A stretch of DNA of 35,842 bases from JADFSZ01 sp022560555 [NCBI: PVC group bacterium] (lineage in GTDB: Bacteria > GCA-001730085 > JADFSZ01). Of this stretch, positions 10,332 to 17,563 are shown one piece after another. Each line of letters begins with the position of its first letter. The first letter of the stretch is position 1. The DNA is taken from positions 1 through 35,842 of the forward strand of contig JADFSZ010000002.1 in NCBI GenBank assembly GCA_022560555.1. The letters are read 5' to 3'. The position numbers were made by a program, and so were the translations under genes. The notes under the pieces are model-generated. The model saw only the letters and a program-made list of their open reading frames with translations. It was not told where the DNA came from and did not search any database.

Positions 10332-10811
10332 TCATTGGTTCAATCGGTATTTCAACGGGTCATGCGGGAGTACATAAGGTTTGATCGGTTGCGGCGCTTT
10401 GTTTAATGTGTTTGATAAAGGGCTGGTCGGACTCGTATAAGGCGGGATGCCGCCCGGAACATTCTGCAATGTGTTGGGATACCTGAGTGGTTTTTGATAG
10501 TTTTCAAGTTTGTAACGTAACGGATCCCGCGGATCATTCAGCGGATCATAATCAGGAAACACGCTTTGTTCTTGAGTGTCCGACACATCCCGTATCACTT
10601 CCTGCGCTAGAGCTTCATCTTTTATCGATTCTTCGAATCTGTCGCTCGGAAGATCTTTGCCGGAAAGCTCCGGAGACATATCTTCGTCAACTTGGGATAC
10701 TTCATCTGGGGGCTCGGGACTTTCGAGATCTTTTTTGGAGCTCAAAGATGACCAGAAAACAATACCGACGATGGATAGCAAAACAAGTATTACGAATATC
10801 TTTTTATTCAT
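10332..10811 (-). CDS. Membrane-anchored, proline/aspartate-rich hypothetical protein
   Basis: I do not recognise this 159-residue protein. An N-terminal hydrophobic segment (residues 5-22, IFVILVLLSIVGIVFW) is an uncleaved anchor or signal. A low-complexity acidic stretch (about 28-85) follows, then a Pro/Tyr/Leu-rich part with the recurring pattern DPL-x-Y-x-L: PLNDPRDPLRYKLENY, then KPLRYP, and HDPLKYRLNQ at the very end. Such a protein would be extracytoplasmic and largely unstructured. It overlaps the LysM lipoprotein gene by 8 nt and precedes the WalJ-like gene, so it belongs to the same transcript and may act at the cell wall. Confidence 0.7.
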   Translation of the reverse strand: MNKKIFVILVLLSIVGIVFWSSLSSKKDLESPEPPDEVSQVDEDMSPELSGKDLPSDRFEESIKDEALAQEVIRDVSDTQEQSVFPDYDPLNDPRDPLRYKLENYQKPLRYPNTLQNVPGGIPPYTSPTSPLSNTLNKAPQPIKPYVLPHDPLKYRLNQ

Positions 10812-11193
10812 GAGAAACCGCCTTATTTTGGTTAGGTGGGATTTTTAACGCCTGCCCCGCATAAATTTTTGACGCGTCTTCAATATGATTCATCTCCGTG
10901 ATTTCTTTTAATGCAACCTGATGCCGTTGTGCAATACCGTATAGGGTCTCTCCTTTTTTGACGATATAGATGATCGTGTTTTGATGAAAATTCAGCTTTT
11001 CCGGAGCAACAACATCAATCGTTTGAAACTTGAATTCACTTCTCTCTTCAAGAGACTTTTCGGGCAAAATATCTTCCTCTTTAACCATCGGCAAATGCCG
11101 GTAAGGGACATCTCCGGATCGTGCTGTTTCGGTAGACCGGCATCCGGCCATGCACATGATGACAACAAAAAAAATAAGATATTTCTTCTTCAT
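10804..11193 (-). CDS. LysM-domain lipoprotein
   Basis: The mature protein is probably a lipid-anchored peptidoglycan-binding protein of 129 residues. MKKKYLIFFVVIMCMAGC forms a lipoprotein signal peptide with lipobox MAGC and lipidated Cys18. A linker of about 55 residues leads to one LysM domain at about 73-118: IIYIVKKGETLYGIAQRHQ, then INxMNxI-like EMNHIEDASKIYAGQALKIP. The reading frame stays open to 11247, but that start would add 18 residues before the signal peptide and overlap the comEA-like gene by 35 nt. I therefore chose the internal ATG at 11193. No strong Shine-Dalgarno is visible for either start. Confidence 0.85.
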   Translation of the reverse strand: MKKKYLIFFVVIMCMAGCRSTETARSGDVPYRHLPMVKEEDILPEKSLEERSEFKFQTIDVVAPEKLNFHQNTIIYIVKKGETLYGIAQRHQVALKEITEMNHIEDASKIYAGQALKIPPNQNKAVSHE

Positions 11194-11212
11194 AAAGTCG
11201 CGTATTCGTTCT

Positions 11213-11809
11213 TCACCAAACCACAATTTGATCACGCAAAGCTTCATAGCGTTTCTGTCCGATTCCGGGAACGCTCATAAGATCAACTGGCGATTTAAAA
11301 GAACCGTTTTTCTCTCTAAATTGAACAATACTTGCGGCCAGTTTCGGACCAATCCCCGGCAATGTTTCTAATTCGCTTATCCGGGCTCGATTAATATCGA
11401 TTTGTTGGGGCCCAAGCGCGAACACGGAGGCTTGGAATTGTGTGCTATTCAAAAAAGACGCGTTCTCTTTATCCTTAGTCGAAAAGACCATTACTTTTTC
11501 TTCATCTCGAAGCTTTCTGGCCAGATTAATTCGGGTGCGATCCGCGTCCTCCCGGAGACCTGCCAGGTGCATGAGATCTATCAAACGATCGCCTTTCTCT
11601 AACTGATACACTCCCGGTTTTTTCACGGCTCCTTCGACATGAACAATAATGGTTTCGGCTTGCTTTTCGACTTTTGCGTGCGAAACAGTTATTTTTTCAT
11701 CGGACGCGTTCGTCGTATTATTGATCAACATGAGGACGAGCCCTATGACACCAAAAAGCCCTAAAAAGAAAATGGTTTTTTTTTCAGCTGTTGATAGGTA
11801 TTCTGACAT
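11213..11809 (-). CDS. comEA: ComEA-like protein: SLBB plus helix-hairpin-helix DNA-binding domain
   Basis: This is a membrane-anchored DNA-binding protein of 198 residues. A membrane segment lies at about 13-32. An SLBB domain (IIVHVEGAVKKPGVYQLEKGDRLIDLMHLAGL) occupies about 50-110. A paired helix-hairpin-helix domain closes the protein: IDINRARISELETLPGIGPKLAASIVQFREKNG, then LMSVPGIGQKRYEAL. In naturally transformable bacteria ComEA captures incoming DNA in the periplasm, often fed by a type IV pilus, and this window carries a pilus operon. No comEC is present here. ATG at 11809 was preferred; a GTG three codons earlier (11818) is the alternative. Confidence 0.85.
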   Translation of the reverse strand: MSEYLSTAEKKTIFFLGLFGVIGLVLMLINNTTNASDEKITVSHAKVEKQAETIIVHVEGAVKKPGVYQLEKGDRLIDLMHLAGLREDADRTRINLARKLRDEEKVMVFSTKDKENASFLNSTQFQASVFALGPQQIDINRARISELETLPGIGPKLAASIVQFREKNGSFKSPVDLMSVPGIGQKRYEALRDQIVVW

Positions 11810-11823
11810 AATGTTCACACCCG

Positions 11824-11844
11824 GTTAAACTTGTGTAGTTTAAC
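11824..11844. repeat. Perfect 7-bp inverted repeat
   Basis: GTTAAAC and GTTTAAC are separated by 7 nt, in the 52-nt gap between the SxtJ-like gene and the comEA-like gene. No T-run follows, so it is not an intrinsic terminator. The AT-rich symmetric shape would suit a regulator-binding site just ahead of comEA. That is a guess. Confidence 0.35.
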
Positions 11845-11861
11845 AGATTCGTGCATACTAT

Positions 11862-12296
11862 TCAATATTGCTTGGACATATCTTCCATGGGCGGATGCTT
11901 TATCTTAATCCAGTACGAGCTCTTCTGCCCGGGCCACTTACGATCTAAAAACCGCACGCCAACAAGTTTTGCGATAAGGGATATGAAAAGGAAAACACCG
12001 TAAAAAAGCACAAATAAGACCAATGTGGTTATGATGTGTCCGATGCAAGCCGCGAGCGTGACCCACGGGATATAAATCGGCAAAATTCCTTTAGGGTTAA
12101 TGAGTGTGATTGTCAAGATGACACCGGATATTATGAACCACTTCGGATAGTGGATAGAGCCTTTTGACAACCCGAAGAGTCCGATCCCTAAAAGAATGAC
12201 ACTTAAAATCAGCCCGAAGATTTTCCAATCTTTGGGATTTTTAGAGAAAATTGCATTTTTAGTGAAAGTAAGATTTTTTTCAATCCAGTTCTTCAT
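11862..12296 (-). CDS. SxtJ-like membrane protein next to carbamoyltransferase
   Basis: This 144-residue protein has four or so hydrophobic segments: two short ones between about 25 and 66, then two long ones at about 75-115. It ends with a conserved-looking soluble tail, FLDRKWPGQKSSYWIKI. Proteins of this look are annotated SxtJ after the saxitoxin cluster and usually sit directly beside NodU/CmcH carbamoyltransferases, as here. Their function is unknown; a partner role in modifying or exporting a carbamoylated product is inference. I chose ATG at 12296, which has GGAG about 6 nt upstream and overlaps the carbamoyltransferase by 17 nt. The frame opens 17 codons earlier without support. Confidence 0.75.
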   Translation of the reverse strand: MKNWIEKNLTFTKNAIFSKNPKDWKIFGLILSVILLGIGLFGLSKGSIHYPKWFIISGVILTITLINPKGILPIYIPWVTLAACIGHIITTLVLFVLFYGVFLFISLIAKLVGVRFLDRKWPGQKSSYWIKIKHPPMEDMSKQY

Positions 12297-13404
12297 AAGG
12301 CACTCCACGGAACACCGTTTCAGGTTCCGGTTGATCTTTTTTATCAATCAGGAAATTTTCTAAAACAAGATAGTCTATCCCCGTCCGCATAAAACACCGC
12401 CAGGCATCCTCCGGGGAGCACACGATCGGCTCGCCCCTAACATTAAACGATGTGTTGATCAGAACAGGACAAGCCGTTAAATCTTCAAACGCTTTAATGA
12501 GCTGATAAAAGTCCGGGTGATCGGCTTTATCGACAGTTTGAACGCGACTTGAATAATCGACGTGAGTCACGGAAGGGATCATCGAACGGACAAGCGAAAG
12601 CTTTTCAAACCCTTCTTTGCCTTGGGGCTCACCGCCGCCTCTTTGGGCCGCGGAGGCCACATCAGCGACAAGAAGCATGTATGGACTGGGCTCTTTAAGA
12701 TCAAAATATTCTTCTTTTTTTTCGTTTAAAACAACCGGAGCAAACGGACGGAAACTTTCCCGGAATTTGATTTTTAGATTTAGCTTTGCCTGCATTGCGG
12801 AGTCCCGCGGATCGGCAATAATACTTCTGGCCCCTAAGGCTCGCGCCCCGAATTCCATAGGCCCCCGAAACCATCCGATGACATTTTGCTGGGCTATCAA
12901 ACCGGCAACGTTTTGAAACAAGACTTCATCTTCCAGTTTTTTGTATTTAATATTTTCCCGATCTAAAAACGACTGAATATCTGTCTCTTTGTAGCAGGGG
13001 CCTAGCAAAGAGAGCTTCTGATCATCATGATGATTGTGTCTGTGCCGTTTATGTTCTTTATTTTGATACCAGGCAATAAGAGCCGCCCCGAGAGCGCCGC
13101 CCGCGTCTCCGCTGGCCGGTTGAATCCAAATCTTCTCGAAAGAGCCGTCTTTGAGGATTTTGCCATTTGCGACACAGTTAAGAGCGACGCCGCCGGCTAA
13201 ACACAAATTTTTCATTTTCGTTTCTTTCCGGATATGACGGGCCATCTTTACCATAATATCTTCTGTAACATTTTGAATGGATCGGGCTATATCCATTTCT
13301 TTTTGCGTGATTTTTGTTTCCGGTTTTCTTGGTTTCCCGCCGAATAATTTATGAAATTTTCGATGGGTCATCGTTAATCCTGAGCCATAATTAAAATAGC
13401 TCAT
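12280..13404 (-). CDS. Carbamoyltransferase, C-terminal part (separated by frameshift)
   Basis: The 374 residues correspond to the C-terminal two thirds of a NodU/CmcH-family carbamoyltransferase. Residues near the start (MSYFNYGSGLTMTHRKFHKLFGG) continue the core, KNLCLAGGVALNCVANGK and PASGDAGGALGAAL belong to the kinase-like ATP-binding half, and the C-terminal domain holds MEFGARALGARSIIADPR, SFRPFAPVVL and NTSFNVRGEPIV. The homologous frame extends upstream of this ATG to about 13449, encoding DHLIDVKEDGSFHLN, where it meets the frame of the N-terminal piece. The ATG is therefore internal to the original gene. Relatives O-carbamoylate sugars or antibiotics using carbamoyl phosphate and ATP. 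Alone this fragment lacks the N-terminal active-site half. Confidence 0.85.
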   Translation of the reverse strand: MSYFNYGSGLTMTHRKFHKLFGGKPRKPETKITQKEMDIARSIQNVTEDIMVKMARHIRKETKMKNLCLAGGVALNCVANGKILKDGSFEKIWIQPASGDAGGALGAALIAWYQNKEHKRHRHNHHDDQKLSLLGPCYKETDIQSFLDRENIKYKKLEDEVLFQNVAGLIAQQNVIGWFRGPMEFGARALGARSIIADPRDSAMQAKLNLKIKFRESFRPFAPVVLNEKKEEYFDLKEPSPYMLLVADVASAAQRGGGEPQGKEGFEKLSLVRSMIPSVTHVDYSSRVQTVDKADHPDFYQLIKAFEDLTACPVLINTSFNVRGEPIVCSPEDAWRCFMRTGIDYLVLENFLIDKKDQPEPETVFRGVPYEELD

Positions 13405-13439
13405 ATTCAGATGAAAAGATCCGTCTTCCTTTACATCAA

Positions 13440-14093
13440 TTAAGTGATCCGAATCAATTTTTCATAAGAAGGCTCTCCGTACGGAGCCAAGCCCATCAGT
13501 TTGTACTCGCCGGAGTTCACCCGAAATCCTGCATAATAGGTAAAAGCAGAATAAAGAAGGCCCAACGAATGAGGAAACCGTATTTCATTTTCGAGAGTGA
13601 TATCTGTATCACGGCCCACCCCGAAGGTGCATGTTTGCCATTCCCCCACTCCATCGACAGTAAAAATCGCTGATTCCTTGAACGGAGACGGATAAAAAGC
13701 CGAAGCGGCATGACTGGCATGATGCGCGGGAAAAAGAATTTCGTATCGGCCGGATAGTTCTTGCCGGATCAAATCTTTGATCCATAATTTTTGTTTCAAC
13801 CAAATCGGGATAGCTTTAAGAAACGAGGGGAATCCAATAGGGACATAGTCCAGATAGGTTTCTATGAGGCGCTCGAATTTAAGAAAGGGCTTTTCGTAAA
13901 AACTCACGACCGACAAATCATGACTCGTGATTTTAGCTTCATTGAGGCAGAACCGAATAGCACGAGAGGGAAAAGAGCTATCATGCTTTTTTCTTGTAAA
14001 ACGTTCTTCTTGTGCCGCAAACAAAATTTCGCCGTCTTTGATAAGGCACGCGGCACTGTCATGATAGTAGGCTGAGATTCCTAGAATGTACAT
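13440..14093 (-). CDS. Carbamoyltransferase, N-terminal part (frameshifted)
   Basis: The 217 residues match the N-terminus of NodU/CmcH carbamoyltransferases: MYILGISAYYHDSAACLI, then LFAAQEERFTRKKHDSSFP, the histidine motif HHASHAASAFYPSPF near 124-138, the FTVDGVGEW segment, and GEYKLMGLAPYGEP near 196-209. Translation then meets TAA at 13442-13440 within GEPSYEKLIRIT. The next codons of the family sequence continue in another frame from 13449. Restoring one base near CGGATC (13451-13446) would give a single protein of about 604 residues, the normal family length. Either a real disruption or an assembly/sequencing error could explain it. No clear Shine-Dalgarno precedes ATG 14093. Confidence 0.85.
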   Translation of the reverse strand: MYILGISAYYHDSAACLIKDGEILFAAQEERFTRKKHDSSFPSRAIRFCLNEAKITSHDLSVVSFYEKPFLKFERLIETYLDYVPIGFPSFLKAIPIWLKQKLWIKDLIRQELSGRYEILFPAHHASHAASAFYPSPFKESAIFTVDGVGEWQTCTFGVGRDTDITLENEIRFPHSLGLLYSAFTYYAGFRVNSGEYKLMGLAPYGEPSYEKLIRIT

Positions 14094-14135
14094 AAGGGAT
14101 ATGGGTTTGGAAAATTAAAGATACAGGTCTAATCA

Positions 14136-14211
14136 AAGGCGTGAATCATCCGCCTTATAAAGGGATCAGGCTGTCAATTCATTTCCCCGGGATTCACACG
14201 GACATCCGGGG
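14136..14211. other. Two hairpin-forming inverted repeats between purA and the carbamoyltransferase
   Basis: Just after the purA stop, CCCCGG (14185-14190) pairs with CCGGGG (14206-14211), extendable by two base pairs past a bulge. Further on, AAGGCG (14136-14141) pairs with CGCCTT (14151-14156). Neither is followed by a T-run on the minus strand, so they are weak candidates for a terminator or RNA-stability element. Confidence 0.3.
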
Positions 14212-14213
14212 CG

Positions 14214-15512
14214 CTAACATTTAGCTTCACATTGTTTGGAGATACGGATCGTTTGATCCCTTTTTGACCCCACAGAAACCAATTCGATGTTCGCTTCAAG
14301 AAGTTCTTCGATGCGATCAAGATAGTTTTTGAGCTCTTGAGGGAATTCCTCATATTGAGTCAACCCGGTCGTATCTGTCTTCCATCCCGGATGTTCTTCA
14401 TAAATCGGTTTGCATCGTTTCAAGATGTCGATTGAGTTCGGAAAACGATCGAGGATTTTTCCGTCACATTCATACCGGGTGCATATTTTAATAGTTTCAA
14501 GCTCATCAAGGACATCCAGTTTTGTCACAGCCAGAGCATTGATCCCGTTAATCATGACCGCGTACCGGGTCACAACCGCATCCAGCCAGCCGCACCGGCG
14601 AGGGCGGCCCGTTGTCGCTCCAAACTCTTCACCTTTTGCGCGGATTTTTTCTCCGAATTCCGGAGGGAACTCTGTAGGGAGAGGACCTTCTCCGACCCGG
14701 GTTGAATACGCTTTAACGACGCCCATGGCTTTTTCGATTTTCGTCGGTCCGACACCCGTTCCCGTACAGGCTCCGCCGCACGTTGAATTGGATGATGTCA
14801 CATAGGGATACGTTCCATGATCGACGTCAAGCAGGGTCCCCTGAGCGCCTTCAAACAAAACGGACTTTCCTTGATCGATGGCTTCGTTCAATATCCATGA
14901 TACGTCAGCAATATACTCTTTTAACTCCCCGGCAATCTGGATATATTCATCAAAAATATCTTTTGTCACAAAACTGCCCAAGCCGTATATTTTACTCATA
15001 ATTTCATTTTTTTCTTTAAGATTATCCTCAAGCTTCTTGTAGAAAACATCCCGGTCCAATACATCCCCCACACGAATTCCGGTACGCGCGATTTTGTCCA
15101 CATAGGCCGGCCCAATCCCGCGACCGGTCGTGCCGATCTTTTCAAGCCCTTTACGTTCTTCTTTAATCTTATCGAGTGCTTTATGATACGGAAAAATCAA
15201 ATGGGCGTATTGACTGATAAAAAGCCGCCCCTTAACAGAGATCCCTTGCGATTCTAGTCCCTTGATTTCGGAATAAAGATCCGCGAGATCGATAACAACG
15301 CCGTTGCCGATAACACAGATTTTGTCTTTGTGAAGAATCCCGGATGGAATGAGGTGAAGAATATATCTGTCGTCTCCGATCACGACCGTGTGTCCGGCAT
15401 TGTTTCCCCCTTGATAACGAACAATATAGTCCGCCTCAACTGTGAGGTAATCTACAATTTTCCCTTTGCCTTCGTCACCCCACTGGGCACCCACAATCAC
15501 GATATTGGACAT
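14214..15512 (-). CDS. purA: Adenylosuccinate synthetase
   Basis: PurA joins IMP and aspartate with GTP hydrolysis, the committed step to AMP. The 432-residue protein has the expected GAQWGDEGKGKIVDYL at 8-23 with catalytic Asp13, GGNNAGHTV with catalytic His41, GTTGRGIGPAYVDKIAR, LFEGAQGTLLDVDHGTYPYVTSSN, the TTGRPRRCGWLDAV loop and a C-terminal KLDVLDEL. ATG at 15512 has a GAGGA Shine-Dalgarno 5 nt away that lies inside a small hairpin. It appears to be a separate transcription unit from the pilus operon upstream, because an intrinsic terminator precedes it. Confidence 0.98.
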   Translation of the reverse strand: MSNIVIVGAQWGDEGKGKIVDYLTVEADYIVRYQGGNNAGHTVVIGDDRYILHLIPSGILHKDKICVIGNGVVIDLADLYSEIKGLESQGISVKGRLFISQYAHLIFPYHKALDKIKEERKGLEKIGTTGRGIGPAYVDKIARTGIRVGDVLDRDVFYKKLEDNLKEKNEIMSKIYGLGSFVTKDIFDEYIQIAGELKEYIADVSWILNEAIDQGKSVLFEGAQGTLLDVDHGTYPYVTSSNSTCGGACTGTGVGPTKIEKAMGVVKAYSTRVGEGPLPTEFPPEFGEKIRAKGEEFGATTGRPRRCGWLDAVVTRYAVMINGINALAVTKLDVLDELETIKICTRYECDGKILDRFPNSIDILKRCKPIYEEHPGWKTDTTGLTQYEEFPQELKNYLDRIEELLEANIELVSVGSKRDQTIRISKQCEAKC

Positions 15513-15517
15513 TACGA

Positions 15518-15530
15518 TCCTCTTTGAGGA
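15518..15530 (-). promoter_or_regulatory. Hairpin covering the purA ribosome binding site
   Basis: TCCTC-AAA-GAGGA on the minus strand forms a 5-bp stem whose 3' arm is the Shine-Dalgarno GAGGA, 5 nt from the purA ATG. Folding would mask the ribosome binding site. This is seen in sequence; any regulatory use is inference. Confidence 0.35.
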
Positions 15531-15550
15531 AATACTATAAACAAGTGTAT

Positions 15551-15583
15551 AAGAAATAAAGGCTTCGGGGCAATCCCGGAGCC
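15551..15583 (-). terminator. Candidate terminator/attenuator upstream of purA
   Basis: On the minus strand GGCT-C-CGGG, a 5-nt loop and CCCG-A-AGCC form a 9-position stem with one mismatch (15583-15561). The stem is followed by TTTATTTCTT. It lies about 50 nt before the purA start. The imperfect U-tract and mismatch keep confidence low. The rest of the 321-nt gap (15513-15833) holds a tandem repeat and a stronger terminator, and no gene that I can see. Confidence 0.35.
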
Positions 15584-15645
15584 GAAAAAACCACGCAGAA
15601 AACTAACATACCTCCCGTGGGGAGTCAAGCATTGATTTTCCCTGT

Positions 15646-15692
15646 CTTTTCCCTTTAGAACTTTTCCCTTTTAGAATCTTTCCCTTTAAAAA
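15646..15692. repeat. Three imperfect 15-16 nt tandem repeats
   Basis: CTTTTCCCTTTAGAA, CTTTTCCCTTTTAGAA and TCTTTCCCTTTAAAAA follow one another (15646-15660, 15661-15676, 15677-15692) in the purA upstream region. They look like polymerase-slippage repeats in non-coding DNA. Confidence 0.7.
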
Positions 15693-15753
15693 AGGTGCGC
15701 TTCAGGAAAGACATGAAGACCCCCGCGCTCTTTTGCCCACGAGATGATGGCAC

Positions 15754-15781
15754 AAAAAAACCTTGCTTCCTTTGGGCAAGG
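15754..15781 (-). terminator. Intrinsic terminator after the pilus-operon response regulator
   Basis: On the minus strand CCTTGC (15781-15776), a 9-nt loop and GCAAGG (15766-15761) are followed directly by seven T (15760-15754). It lies 52 nt past the stop of the response regulator gene and probably ends the pilus transcript. Confidence 0.75.
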
Positions 15782-15833
15782 ATGGTCAAACACCTGGGTA
15801 ATCTGTCGACATCACAGAGTGTCTTTTTAATAT

Positions 15834-16208
15834 TTACACAGCCGGCCCGATATATTTATTAATCTTTTGAAGGAGGTCCTCCGGATCATACGGTTTGCTG
15901 AGATAATCATCGGCTCCGACTTTTTCGCCCAAATGCCGGTCCTCATCCGTTGATTTTGCCGAAGAAATGATGATCGGAATATGCTTATATTTCTCGTCAA
16001 ATTTTAATAAGCGGCACACCTCATATCCTTCCATCTTCGGCATCATGAGATCCAAGATGATCAGATCCGGGTTTTGTGATCTCGCTTTTTCCAGGCCTTC
16101 GGCTCCATCTGAAGCGGTCAACACCTCATAGCCTGACGCTTTAAGACGCATTGACAGGAGTTTTGTGATATTCGGTTCATCCTCCACAAACAGTATTTTT
16201 TTAGCCAT
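15834..16208 (-). CDS. Single-domain response regulator (CheY-like)
   Basis: The 124 residues form one receiver domain and nothing else. The acidic pocket is Glu9/Asp10 area (FVEDEP), the phosphoacceptor is Asp53 in LIILDLMMPKMEGYEV, the switch residue is Ser83 or Ser82 in IISSAKS, and the conserved lysine is Lys105 in LSKPYDPEDL. Without an output domain it must act by protein contact, as CheY or PilG/PilH do. It is the last gene before the intrinsic terminator and follows two minor pilins, so a role in pilus control is plausible. GAGGGGAA precedes ATG 16208. Confidence 0.92.
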   Translation of the reverse strand: MAKKILFVEDEPNITKLLSMRLKASGYEVLTASDGAEGLEKARSQNPDLIILDLMMPKMEGYEVCRLLKFDEKYKHIPIIISSAKSTDEDRHLGEKVGADDYLSKPYDPEDLLQKINKYIGPAV

Positions 16209-16278
16209 TCTCTATTTCCCCTCATTCGATGTTGTTCATGTGCGCGTCATAGCATAGCCGTGAGTTCATTTCCCCCTC

Positions 16279-17541
16279 TCAGGGTCTAACAAATAAAGCG
16301 GCCCCCCGGGGCTCCATTTTGACAACTTCAAGATCTACGAGACCGCGTAAGAATACCACATTCTCTTTGCCCTTGTCAAAATCGTAGTCATACCGTCCGT
16401 CCGGACCTAAACTTAAAAAATTAAGCGGAATATCCGTCGTCAAATTCACATTCTCACTTAAGACAACGTGGCCCGGAGGATACTCGACCATGTATTTCGT
16501 GATCACAGGCGCGTCATGGTCATATCCTAAGGTGACTTGAATGCGCCACATACGCCCCGTCTCGGGTTTGGCCTCTAGAACAATCCGATCGCCGCTCTCA
16601 AAGGTTCGGATATTCGCTAGGCTAAAAACACGTATATGTTCTGAGTCCGGAATCCGGATCCGTGTTCCCTCGGCGATGAGCAAGCCCGACCCGGAACTCC
16701 GGGTATTTCGCATATGAACAAACGCTGTTCCTGTTTTTTGGGTTTGAATATCTTTTTCTTGAGCGTGTCCTATCGACGCGGTCACACTTACTTTGACGGC
16801 CGAAATATTGGGGATGTTTACTTTCAAAGGAGAGAGTTCCTGGTTCATGTTATTAAAATACTGAAAATGACATTGAGAAATTTTACCTCCCGAGGGCAGC
16901 CGCCCCGGAATCGATTGCGTCAGGCCCCGGTAGGTACGACTGAGACTATCATCTTTCCAGGAGAGTGTCATCGCGCAGTCCGGAAAATGTTCGGCATCCG
17001 GATGGAATATAAAACGAATGCGATCACCCGCGCGAACCGCCTGGGTGAGATAAACTTTATCATTCAGTTCCCGGGCGCGTTCTTTTTCCCCGGGCACAAA
17101 TGTCACCGGTATTTGAGACCATTTCTCTTTTCCGGATTCCGACACTTCTTCCAAGATTTCGGCAATCGGCGTAAAGCTTCCGGGTTTATACGGACGGTTG
17201 AGGATAAACGGTTTTTGTGCGGCCGTTCGAGACGATTGATGAACGAATGAAGGATCATGGGTCTCGTCCGTCCATAAAGGAACAAACCGAATGAAAGTTT
17301 CCCCAAGATCCAAAATTTCCAGAGAATCTTTGACGCCAAGATTGTCAAAACCTCCCTGAATGATTTCTTCGAGACAATCATCTATGGCTTTTTCGAGAAG
17401 GATCTCCTGTTGGCTATACGTGTAAGCGTCCAGGCTGGCTTGAAGCATATACAGCGTGACTCCCGTCAGCATGCCTGCGATCGCGATCGCGATCAAGAGC
17501 TCCAAGAGCGTTAGCCCTTTGTGGTTTAGCCGTTTGTCCAT
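16279..17541 (-). CDS. PilW/GspJ-like minor pilin (prepilin N-terminal motif)
   Basis: This 420-residue protein begins MDKRLNHKG then LTLLELLIAIAIAGMLTGVTLYML, a class III prepilin signal. PilD-type peptidase should cut after Gly9, leaving Leu at +1 (more often Phe) and Glu at +5. The long beta-rich remainder is unrecognised but has the size and look of PilW/GspJ minor pilins; it contains segments such as GLVDLEVVKMEPRGAALFVRP at the end. ATG 17541 has GAGGGG about 8 nt upstream. The frame is open to 17598, but that start would overlap the pilV-like gene and put 19 extra residues before the prepilin leader. Confidence 0.82.
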   Translation of the reverse strand: MDKRLNHKGLTLLELLIAIAIAGMLTGVTLYMLQASLDAYTYSQQEILLEKAIDDCLEEIIQGGFDNLGVKDSLEILDLGETFIRFVPLWTDETHDPSFVHQSSRTAAQKPFILNRPYKPGSFTPIAEILEEVSESGKEKWSQIPVTFVPGEKERARELNDKVYLTQAVRAGDRIRFIFHPDAEHFPDCAMTLSWKDDSLSRTYRGLTQSIPGRLPSGGKISQCHFQYFNNMNQELSPLKVNIPNISAVKVSVTASIGHAQEKDIQTQKTGTAFVHMRNTRSSGSGLLIAEGTRIRIPDSEHIRVFSLANIRTFESGDRIVLEAKPETGRMWRIQVTLGYDHDAPVITKYMVEYPPGHVVLSENVNLTTDIPLNFLSLGPDGRYDYDFDKGKENVVFLRGLVDLEVVKMEPRGAALFVRP

Positions 17542-17563
17542 GCCGGACACCCCTCTTATTTTT

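Noticed and set aside
16209-16278. 15-codon minus-strand frame with a good Shine-Dalgarno between the pilW-like and response regulator genes
   Set aside because: Too short and without any comparison; chance is the simplest explanation.
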